From the NCBI GenBank assembly GCA_028872975.1, contig JAGWNV010000098.1, positions 1 to 8,419 of the forward strand: DNA of 8,419 nucleotides. The letters are read 5' to 3'. Below, piece by piece: positions 1 through 5,724 of the stretch (its first letter is position 1; every line of letters begins with the position of its first letter). The position numbers and the translations under genes are program-made. The stretch comes from Acidobacteriota bacterium. Lineage in GTDB: Bacteria; Actinomycetota; Acidimicrobiia; Acidimicrobiales; UBA8190. Under the pieces are notes generated by a model that did not search any database, was not told the DNA's origin, and worked only from the letters and a program-made list of their open reading frames with translations.

Positions 1-1269
1 CGTGCTGGCCGAGAGGGCCCCGGGCCCGATGAGATGGTGGCGGACGCCCTCGAGGAACCGCACCACGGCGGCCACCATGTGGGCGCTGCGGACCGAGGGC
101 AGCACGTCGAAGGCGTGCTGGGTGAAGGGCAGCTCGGCGTAGAGGACCGGTGAGTTGGACACCTTGCGCAACTCGTGGGTGAAGTGACGGGCGTCCTCGA
201 CGGGGATGAGAGTGTCGTTGCGGCCGTGGACGACGAAAAACGGCGGCGCGTCGGGGCGGAGGCGGCAGATCGGTGAGGCGGCCCGGAACACCTCCGGGTG
301 CTCGGCCCACTTCGTCTTGAAGATCCGCCGCTCGAACATCCGCAGCTCGCCCCAGTCGCGCAGGTTCCGGCCCCCCTCGTGGCAGGTCATGTCGTACTGG
401 CCGTAGATGGGGACACAGGCGTCGACGTGGGTGTCGGCGTCCTCGAACCCGGGTTGGAAGTCGGCGTCGCCGGTGCTCAAGGCCAGCAGGGCGGCGAGAT
501 GGCCGCCGGCGGAGCCGCCGGCCACGGCGACGAACGACGGGTCGCCGCCGTACTCGGCGATGTGCTCGCGGACCCAGGCGACGGCCCGCTTGCAGTCGAC
601 GATGTGGTCGGGCCAGGTGGCCTTGGGGCTGAGCCGGTAATTGACGGTGACGCCCACCCATCCCCGGCGGGCCAGCTCGAAGAGGAGGGGGAACCCCTGC
701 TCGCGCTTGTCGCCCACCATCCAGGCCCCGCCGTGCACGTAGACGAAGACCGGCGCGCCGGACCTCGGCGGGTCCTCCCGGCGCACGACGAGGTCGAGCC
801 TGTGGGCGTGCCGGCCGTCGCCCCAGTAGTCGACGTTCCTGATGGTGCGGGCCACGAGCGTCGGCTTGGGCAGCGGCCAGACGAGCCGGGGGAACCTCCA
901 CATGGTGTCCTGGCCCCGGCGGGGCAGTTCGATCCCCGGCGCCGTGGGGATGGGCACCTCGGCCTCGGCCTGGGTGAGCACGCCGTGGGACCGCTCGGCG
1001 ATCGAGGCGTGGACGAGGAGCCCCGCCCACGACGCCAGGGCCACGCCGAGGCCGAGCCACCCCGGCCAGGCCCCGAAGGCGCCCAGGTAGGCGAAGACGG
1101 CGGTGGCGGCAACCTGCCACACCACGTGCCAGACCGGCATCTCGGCCGTGTACCAGCCGGCGAAGAAGCTCTGGACGACGAGCAGGCCGTTGCGGACGGG
1201 CCGGAAGGCGTTCAGCACCAGCAGGGCCCCCGCCACGGTGACGCCCAGGTAGGCCCAGGACCATGCCAT
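1..1269 (-). CDS. Membrane-anchored HSL-family alpha/beta hydrolase (esterase/lipase), 3' end cut by window edge
   Basis: Predicted carboxylic-ester hydrolase of the hormone-sensitive-lipase group. 423 codons are visible without a stop; the frame leaves the window at base 1. Start ATG at 1269 has AGGA seven bases upstream. Seen: three hydrophobic segments at about residues 3-22, 46-66 and 69-87, then a soluble alpha/beta hydrolase domain from about 140. The oxyanion-hole motif HGGAW is at 179-183, the nucleophile elbow GGSAGG has Ser253, and the expected acid and base are Asp352 (in GRNDTLIP) and His385 (in QHAFD). Only 38 residues follow the His, so the gene is probably almost complete. The membrane segments place the enzyme in or on the cytoplasmic membrane; I cannot tell which face carries the catalytic domain. 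The substrate is not readable from sequence. It resembles mycobacterial Lip-type esterases in motif layout. It diverges from the wax ester synthase gene, which suggests a role with acyl esters (inference). Confidence 0.9.
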   Translation of the reverse strand, partial: MAWSWAYLGVTVAGALLVLNAFRPVRNGLLVVQSFFAGWYTAEMPVWHVVWQVAATAVFAYLGAFGAWPGWLGLGVALASWAGLLVHASIAERSHGVLTQAEAEVPIPTAPGIELPRRGQDTMWRFPRLVWPLPKPTLVARTIRNVDYWGDGRHAHRLDLVVRREDPPRSGAPVFVYVHGGAWMVGDKREQGFPLLFELARRGWVGVTVNYRLSPKATWPDHIVDCKRAVAWVREHIAEYGGDPSFVAVAGGSAGGHLAALLALSTGDADFQPGFEDADTHVDACVPIYGQYDMTCHEGGRNLRDWGELRMFERRIFKTKWAEHPEVFRAASPICRLRPDAPPFFVVHGRNDTLIPVEDARHFTHELRKVSNSPVLYAELPFTQHAFDVLPSVRSAHMVAAVVRFLEGVRHHLIGPGALSAST

Positions 1270-1351
1270 GGCACCATCCTGGCGGAGGGTGCCAAGATTC
1301 GCACGTCGCCACAGGGACCCGGGCGGGCGGCCCCGGGGAAGGCAGGACGCC
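1270..1351. promoter_or_regulatory. Divergent intergenic region between esterase and acyltransferase genes
   Basis: These 82 bases separate two divergent start codons, so at least one promoter for each gene, or their 5' leaders, should lie here or just inside the genes. The stretch contains no TA dinucleotide, so no consensus TANNNT -10 box exists on either strand. The only less GC-rich patch is AAGATT at 1294-1299. Shine-Dalgarno-like bases flank both ends: AGGA ahead of the minus-strand ATG, and AAGGCAGGA ahead of the plus-strand ATG at 1352. The promoter role is inferred from gene orientation only. Confidence 0.4.
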
Positions 1352-2791
1352 ATGCAACGACTGAGCGGGCTGGACGCGACGTTCCTCTACCTGGAGACGC
1401 CGAGCCTCCACATGCACGTCTCGATGGCGGCGGTGTTCGACCCAACCACGGTCCCGGGCGGCTACAGCTTCGAGAAGGTCCGCGCCCTCGTCGGCGAGCG
1501 GCTCGTCCAGGCCCCGGTGTTCCGCCGCCGTCTGGTGCAGGTGCCCTTCCGCCTCGACCATCCCTACTGGGTGGAGGACCCCGACTTCGACATCGACTAC
1601 CACATGCGCCGGGCCGCCCTCCCGGCGCCGGGCGGCATGGCGGAACTGGCCGAGTTCGTGGGCGACGTCTGCAGCCGCCAGCTCGACCGCTCGAAGCCCC
1701 TGTGGGAGATGTACATCGTCGAGGGACTGGCCGAGGGCCGCATCGCCGTGGTGACGAAGATCCACCACTGCACCATCGACGGGGTGTCGGGCGCCGAGCT
1801 CCTCGGCGAGCTGTTCGATCTCGAGGCGGCCCCGGTGTCGCGGCCGGCTCCGGAGGAGCTGCCCACGGTCCAGCGCGGCCTGCCCTCCGACGCCCGGCTC
1901 GTCGCCGAGGCGGTCGTGGCCCGCGCCACCCGGCCGCTGCGCATCACGGGCCTGGCCTGGAAGACGGGCAAGGCCTTCCTCGACGTCCGCCGCGTCCGCC
2001 AATCGACCACGGGCCACGCCGCGCTGCCCCTCACCACCCCTCGCACCTCGCTCAACGCGGCGGTCACCCCGCACCGGCGCGTCGAGTTCTCGACGATCTC
2101 CCTCGACGACGTGAAGCGGGTCAAGAACACCTGTGGCACGACCGTGAACGACGTCGTGCTCGCCGTGTGCACCGGGGCCCTCCGCCGGTACCTCCTCGAC
2201 GGCGACGAGCTGCCCGAGGACCCCCTCGTGGCCACCGTCCCCGTCTCGGTGCAGGACTCGACCGTCCAGAGCGCCAACAAGGTGTCGGCCATGTTCGTGG
2301 CCCTCCCCTGCGCCATCGACGACCCCGTGAAGCGCCTCCTCGCCATCAGGGAAGGCACGAAGGGGGCCAAGGAGGAGCACAAGGCGCTCGGCGCCGAGGT
2401 GCTCCTCGACTGGGCCGAGCACGCCACCCCGAACGTCTTCTCGGCCGCGGCCCGGGCCTACACCCGGTTCCGGCTGGCCGAGCGCCACCGGCCCATCCAC
2501 AGCCTGGTGATCTCGAACGTCCCCGGTCCCGACTTCCCCCTCTACCTAGGAGGGGCCGAGCTCGTGTCCGGGTTCCCCCTGGGGCCGGTCATGGACGGCG
2601 CCGGGCTCAACATCACGGTCATGAGCTACCGGGGCGTCCTCGACTGGGGCTTCATGGCCTGCCGGGAGACGGTCCCCGCCCTGCGGCGCCTGGCCGACTA
2701 CGTCCCCGGTGCCCTGGAGGAGCTGCTCGAGGCGGCCGGCCTGGAGCCGGCGGTCCCCGTGGGGGTCGCCGACCGCAGCACCACGGCCTGA
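1352..2791 (+). CDS. Wax ester synthase / diacylglycerol O-acyltransferase (WS/DGAT family)
   Basis: Acyl-CoA-dependent O-acyltransferase that esterifies a fatty alcohol or diacylglycerol to make wax esters or triacylglycerol, normally at the inner face of the membrane and on lipid inclusions. The 479-residue length is usual for the family. The catalytic motif HHCTIDG spans residues 138-144 (His138, His139, Asp143, Gly144). Other family marks are the N-terminal signature SGLDATFLYLE, PLW at 116-118, the ND pair at 266-267 inside TTVNDVVLAV, and the C-terminal SNVPGP and WGFMACRETVP segments. I chose ATG 1352 because the protein then begins MQRLSGLD, as relatives do, and GGAAGGCAGGA precedes it; an in-frame ATG at 1268 would add 28 low-complexity residues. 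Family members usually have PVSVR where this one has PVSVQ. Wax ester versus triacylglycerol preference cannot be read from sequence. Actinobacteria often carry several paralogues, so no symbol is given. Confidence 0.96.
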   Translation: MQRLSGLDATFLYLETPSLHMHVSMAAVFDPTTVPGGYSFEKVRALVGERLVQAPVFRRRLVQVPFRLDHPYWVEDPDFDIDYHMRRAALPAPGGMAELAEFVGDVCSRQLDRSKPLWEMYIVEGLAEGRIAVVTKIHHCTIDGVSGAELLGELFDLEAAPVSRPAPEELPTVQRGLPSDARLVAEAVVARATRPLRITGLAWKTGKAFLDVRRVRQSTTGHAALPLTTPRTSLNAAVTPHRRVEFSTISLDDVKRVKNTCGTTVNDVVLAVCTGALRRYLLDGDELPEDPLVATVPVSVQDSTVQSANKVSAMFVALPCAIDDPVKRLLAIREGTKGAKEEHKALGAEVLLDWAEHATPNVFSAAARAYTRFRLAERHRPIHSLVISNVPGPDFPLYLGGAELVSGFPLGPVMDGAGLNITVMSYRGVLDWGFMACRETVPALRRLADYVPGALEELLEAAGLEPAVPVGVADRSTTA

Positions 2792-2792
2792 G

Positions 2793-2836
2793 CCCGCCGG
2801 GGGCCAAGGCGCATTGCGCCGGCGCGTCCCGGCGGG
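2793..2836 (+). terminator. Compound GC hairpin after the acyltransferase gene
   Basis: CCCGCCGGG (2793-2801) is the exact reverse complement of CCCGGCGGG (2828-2836). Inside it lies a second small hairpin, GGCGC (2808-2812), loop ATT, GCGCC (2816-2820). It begins one base after the stop codon and precedes the next gene's ribosome binding site by 37 bases. No T-run follows, which is common for actinobacterial terminators. It could equally be a chance product of high GC or an RNA-stabilising structure. Confidence 0.4.
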
Positions 2837-2885
2837 GCATGGTCGGGCCGCCGCGCCGCCCTCGGCCCCCACCAGGAGGACGCCC

Positions 2886-3635
2886 ATGACCGACGCCATC
2901 CGAGCCGAGACGGTCCGCATCGCCGGGCACGGTGCCGACGACATCGAGGCCTACCTCGCCCGACCCGTGGCCGGCGACCGGCCTGCGGCCGGCGGGGTGG
3001 TGGTCATCCACCACATGCCCGGCTACGACGAGTCGACAAAGGAGATCACGAGGCGCTTCGCCGCCCACGGCTACCCGGCCATGTGCCCCAACCTGTACAC
3101 GCGCGAGGCGCCCGGGGCGAACCCCGACGACGCCGCCGCCACGGCGCGCGCCGCCGGCGGCGTGCCCGACGAGCGGCTGGTCGGCGACGTCGCCGGCGCC
3201 GTCGCCGCCCTGGGGGAGCTCGAGGTCTCGAACGGCAAGGTGGCGACCATCGGCTACTGCTCGGGCGGGCGCCAGTCGGTCCTCGCCGCCTGCTCGCTCC
3301 CCCTCGACGCCGCCGTGGACTGCTACGGCGCCTTCGTGCTGGCCGACCCGCCCGAGGGGGCCCCGGTGTCGGTGACGTCGCTGCGGGGAAAGCTGGGCGA
3401 CCTGTCGTGCCCGCTTCTCGGCCTCTTCGGCGCCGAGGACCGGTTCCCCTCCCCCGAGGAGGTGGCCGAGCTCGAGAAACTCCTCACCGGGGCGGGGAAG
3501 ACCGTCGAATTCCACACCTTCGAGGGGGCGGGCCACGGCTTCTTCTCCCCCGACCGGCCGAGCTACCGGGTGGAGGCGGCCACCGAGGGCTGGGCCCGCA
3601 TCCGGGACTTTTTCGGCCGGCACCTGCAGTCCTGA
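2886..3635 (+). CDS. Dienelactone hydrolase family protein
   Basis: Cytoplasmic alpha/beta hydrolase of 249 residues, close to the usual 230-250 for the family. Visible triad: Cys125 in GYCSGG, Asp185 in GAEDRF and His217 in GAGHGFF, at the spacing expected for dienelactone hydrolases. Other family marks are NLYTR and the SNGKVATIGYCSGG block. Start ATG 2886 is set by a strong AGGAGGA (2874-2880) and by the protein beginning at the domain edge; the frame stays open 59 codons upstream, but that extension is low-complexity. In characterised chlorocatechol-pathway enzymes, substrate carboxylate binding and nucleophile activation depend on a Glu in a QEIFG segment and an Arg four residues after the His. 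By eye these align with His43 (HHMPG) and Ser221. This is therefore probably not a true dienelactone hydrolase but one of the many family members of unknown ester or thioester substrate. No aromatic-degradation genes are nearby. Confidence 0.9.
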   Translation: MTDAIRAETVRIAGHGADDIEAYLARPVAGDRPAAGGVVVIHHMPGYDESTKEITRRFAAHGYPAMCPNLYTREAPGANPDDAAATARAAGGVPDERLVGDVAGAVAALGELEVSNGKVATIGYCSGGRQSVLAACSLPLDAAVDCYGAFVLADPPEGAPVSVTSLRGKLGDLSCPLLGLFGAEDRFPSPEEVAELEKLLTGAGKTVEFHTFEGAGHGFFSPDRPSYRVEAATEGWARIRDFFGRHLQS

Positions 3636-3666
3636 CAAGGTGGTGGGTGGGGCCTCGGCCCCCGAG

Positions 3667-3671
3667 AGGAG
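3667..3671 (+). promoter_or_regulatory. Ribosome binding site AGGAG serving overlapping ATG/GTG starts
   Basis: AGGAG sits five bases before an ATG at 3677 and seven bases before a GTG at 3679; the two codons overlap as ATGTG in different frames. Only the GTG frame continues into the conserved protein. The ATG frame begins Met-Cys and stays open to about 3805 as low-complexity sequence. The site argues against the further-upstream GTG at 3640. Confidence 0.6.
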
Positions 3672-3678
3672 ATCCGAT

Positions 3679-3975
3679 GTGCATCCACCCACCCGGCTGC
3701 TCCCCCTGCGGGGCAGCGCCAAGGGCGGCGGCAGCTGGTTCGCCGTCACCGACGCCAGCGTCTACGTGGACCACCCCGTCCACGCCCCCGACCTCCACAC
3801 CGTGAACGTCGACCTCCGCAACCCGGCGCTGGGGCCCTCGGCCCGCCTGGCCCTCGAGCTCGACGCCGCCTCGGCCCGGGCCCTGGCCGAAGCCATCGTG
3901 GCCACCCTGGCCACGACCCCTCCGGGAGTGCTCGACGAGCCGGCCGGGCATCCCACGCCCACAGCCGGTTCATAG
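3679..3975 (+). CDS. Small DUF6295-like protein
   Basis: Conserved small protein of unknown function, 98 residues from the GTG at 3679. What is recognisable is the block GSAKGGGSWFAVTDASVYVDHP (residues 12-33, given here in two parts by position: glycine/lysine turn 12-18, strand-like 20-30), then DHPVHAP from 31, NPALGPSARLALEL from 48, and SARALAEAI from 65. From memory this order matches the DUF6295 family; no database check was possible. There is no signal peptide or membrane segment, so it is probably cytoplasmic. The frame is open back to a GTG at 3640, only four bases after the previous stop, but the AGGAG at 3667-3671 favours 3679. Family members, as I recall, begin Met-Cys; here a Met-Cys start exists at 3677 in the wrong frame, so a single-base change near 3680-3711, real or a sequencing error, may have altered the N-terminus. 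It is followed 46 bases later by the protease gene and may be co-transcribed with it. Confidence 0.72.
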   Translation: MHPPTRLLPLRGSAKGGGSWFAVTDASVYVDHPVHAPDLHTVNVDLRNPALGPSARLALELDAASARALAEAIVATLATTPPGVLDEPAGHPTPTAGS

Positions 3976-4021
3976 GAAAGCCTCAGGACCGCCGAAGCTG
4001 GCCCGGAGAGGATCGACACCG

Positions 4022-5488
4022 ATGGACGAACCGACCACCCCGCACGAGCCCACCGAGCCCGTGGCACCCCCGCCCGCCGAGGGAGTGGGCCCGGCTGCCG
4101 GCGAGGGCGAGCCCCCCGCCGCCCCCCCGGGCCTGCCACCCTCGTGGCCGCCGACCCTGCAACAGCCCGGATGGCACGCCGGCACCGGGGGCCAGGGCGC
4201 CGGGACCCCGCCCCCCTACGGCTGGGGCCCCGGCCAGTGGGGCCAGCCCTCCCACGGCCCCGGCTGGCCGCAGGGCGGCTGGCAGGGTGGCGGCCCCCCG
4301 CCGGGTCCCTACGGCCCGACGGGCCACTACGGCTACGGCTGGCAGCTCCCCCAGGGCCCGTCCTCGCCCCCGGCCCGGGGCCTCGTCGCCGCCGTCGTGG
4401 CCGTCGGGGTGCTCCTCGCCGCCCTCCTCGGCGGTGTGGTCGGCCACGACCTCTACCGCGGCTCGGGCATCCACTTCGGCAGCTTCACCCCCCAGTCGAC
4501 GCCCACCACGCCGGCAGCGGGCGCCCCGGCCAACGCCGCCTCCATCGCCTCGTCGATCGACCCGTGCGTCGTCGACGTGAACACCGTCATCTCGGCCCAG
4601 GGCGTCCAAGGTGCAGGCACGGGCATGGTCCTCACCTCGACCGGCGAGGTCCTGACCAACAACCACGTCGTGGAGGGCGCCAACAAGATCTCGGCCACCG
4701 ACATCGGCAACGGGAAGGTCTACGACGCCACCGTCGTCGGCTACGACCGCAGCCAGGACGTCGCCGTCATCCAGCTCACGGGGGCCTCGGGGCTCCAGAC
4801 CTGCCCCATCGGCGACTCCTCGAAGGTGACCACCGGCCAGGGGGTGGTGGCCGTGGGCAACGCCAACGGCGCCGGCGGCACCCCGAGCTACGCAGCGGGA
4901 TCGGTGACGGCCACCGACCAGACCATCACCGCCAGCGACGAGGTCGACGGCAGCTCCGAGCAGCTCACCGGTCTCATCGAGTCCGACTGCAACATCGTGG
5001 CCGGTGACTCGGGCGGTCCCCTCGTCGACGCCAACGGCCGCGTCGTGGGCATGGACACGGCCGCCTCGGGCGGCTTCCAGTTCCAGGGCACGGGCACCCA
5101 GGGCTACTCCATCCCCATCAACCAGGCCGTGTCGATCGCCCGCCAGATCGAGGCCGGCAACTCCTCGAGCACGATCCACATCGGGCCGACGGCCTTTCTC
5201 GGGGTGGCCGTCCAGAACGCCACCGGCGGCGGCCTCTTCGGCGGGCGCGGCTCGACCGCCGGCGCCCTCATCGAGCAGGTGGTGGCGGGCGGCCCGGCCT
5301 CCCAGGCGGGCCTGTCCGTCGGCGACGTCATCACCGGCGTCGACGGCAAGGGAGTGACGAGCGCCCAGTCGCTCACCAACGTGATGGCCCAGGAGAAGCC
5401 GGGACGGACGGTGAGCGTGCAGTACGTGAACAGCTCCGGCTCCTCGGGCACTGTCCAGGTCACCCTGGGCACTGGGCCGGCGCAGTAG
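4022..5488 (+). CDS. Membrane-anchored trypsin-like serine protease with PDZ domain (Mtb32A/PepA- or HtrA-like)
   Basis: Extracytoplasmic endopeptidase of the S1C type, expected to act in envelope protein quality control or processing. 488 residues. Order seen: a Pro-rich then Gly/Pro/Trp/Tyr-rich cytoplasmic tail (about 1-118), one transmembrane helix (about 120-143, GLVAAVVAVGVLLAALL), the protease domain (about 170-385) and a PDZ domain (about 392-486). The catalytic triad is intact: His215 in TNNHVVEG, Asp246 in DRSQDVAV and Ser330 in AGDSGGPLV. The TNNHV, VVGYDRSQDVAV and GDSGGP surroundings resemble mycobacterial Mtb32A/PepA more than E. coli DegP. The domain has three cysteines (182, 261, 323), so at most one disulfide, with one free thiol. 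GGAGAGGA at 4005-4012 precedes ATG 4022 by nine bases. It lies 46 bases after the DUF6295-like gene with no hairpin between them, and a hairpin follows it. Its substrates are unknown. Confidence 0.93.
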   Translation: MDEPTTPHEPTEPVAPPPAEGVGPAAGEGEPPAAPPGLPPSWPPTLQQPGWHAGTGGQGAGTPPPYGWGPGQWGQPSHGPGWPQGGWQGGGPPPGPYGPTGHYGYGWQLPQGPSSPPARGLVAAVVAVGVLLAALLGGVVGHDLYRGSGIHFGSFTPQSTPTTPAAGAPANAASIASSIDPCVVDVNTVISAQGVQGAGTGMVLTSTGEVLTNNHVVEGANKISATDIGNGKVYDATVVGYDRSQDVAVIQLTGASGLQTCPIGDSSKVTTGQGVVAVGNANGAGGTPSYAAGSVTATDQTITASDEVDGSSEQLTGLIESDCNIVAGDSGGPLVDANGRVVGMDTAASGGFQFQGTGTQGYSIPINQAVSIARQIEAGNSSSTIHIGPTAFLGVAVQNATGGGLFGGRGSTAGALIEQVVAGGPASQAGLSVGDVITGVDGKGVTSAQSLTNVMAQEKPGRTVSVQYVNSSGSSGTVQVTLGTGPAQ

Positions 5489-5503
5489 ACCCGGCGCCCC
5501 GGG

Positions 5504-5533
5504 GGGCGCACCCGGCGCCGCCGGGGTGCGCCC
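5504..5533 (+). terminator. Strong GC hairpin after the protease gene
   Basis: GGGCGCA (5504-5510) pairs with TGCGCCC (5527-5533), and CCCGGC (5511-5516) pairs with GCCGGG (5520-5525). This gives a 13-bp stem with a three-base loop and one bulged G at 5526. It starts 15 bases after the protease stop codon. There is no T-run, consistent with the T-poor intrinsic terminators of high-GC actinobacteria. It is the best terminator candidate in the window. The rest of this gap (5534-5724) shows only short GC palindromes such as CCCGGG and no convincing -10 box. Confidence 0.62.
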
Positions 5534-5724
5534 GGGCCACCCGGGGTAGTCGCCGCCGACGTCCGTCACCGGCCTGTGCACGACAGGGCCCCGTCCTCCA
5601 ACGCCGGTTGCCGTCACTTCCGGCGCGAGCCGGCGCCGACCGGGCGCGCCCCGCGTCCGAAGGGCCCGATGTGGGTACGTCCATGACGGCAGCGGGACGG
5701 TGACGAGCGACCTAGGAGACAGCC

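Noticed and set aside
477..1112. 211-codon minus-strand frame within the esterase
   Set aside because: Same strand but wrong frame; Ser/Pro/Arg-rich. The true frame gives HGGAW, GGSAGG and the rest of the hydrolase fold, and remains open through the window edge.
2549..2556. Strong Shine-Dalgarno-like CTAGGAGG inside the acyltransferase gene
   Set aside because: It encodes the conserved Leu-Gly-Gly of the C-terminal domain, and no start codon with a plausible coding frame follows at the right distance.
2709..2885. 59-codon N-terminal extension of the dienelactone hydrolase frame
   Set aside because: It overlaps the acyltransferase end, is low-complexity, and the AGGAGGA right before ATG 2886 marks the start.
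298..2889. 863-codon open frame on the plus strand across the esterase and acyltransferase genes
   Set aside because: It runs antisense to one convincing gene and out of frame with another, and its translation is Pro/Arg/Gly-rich with no domain. High GC removes stop codons in such frames.
3083..3805. 240-codon plus-strand frame bridging the dienelactone hydrolase and DUF6295-like genes
   Set aside because: Its first part is an Arg/Pro/Gly-rich shadow of the hydrolase. Only the region after 3677 (Met-Cys start) is of interest and is discussed as a possible frameshift.
3983..5617. 544-codon open frame antisense to the protease gene
   Set aside because: The translation is a Gly/Ala/Arg/Asp/His-rich shadow with no motif, while the sense frame carries a complete triad and PDZ domain.
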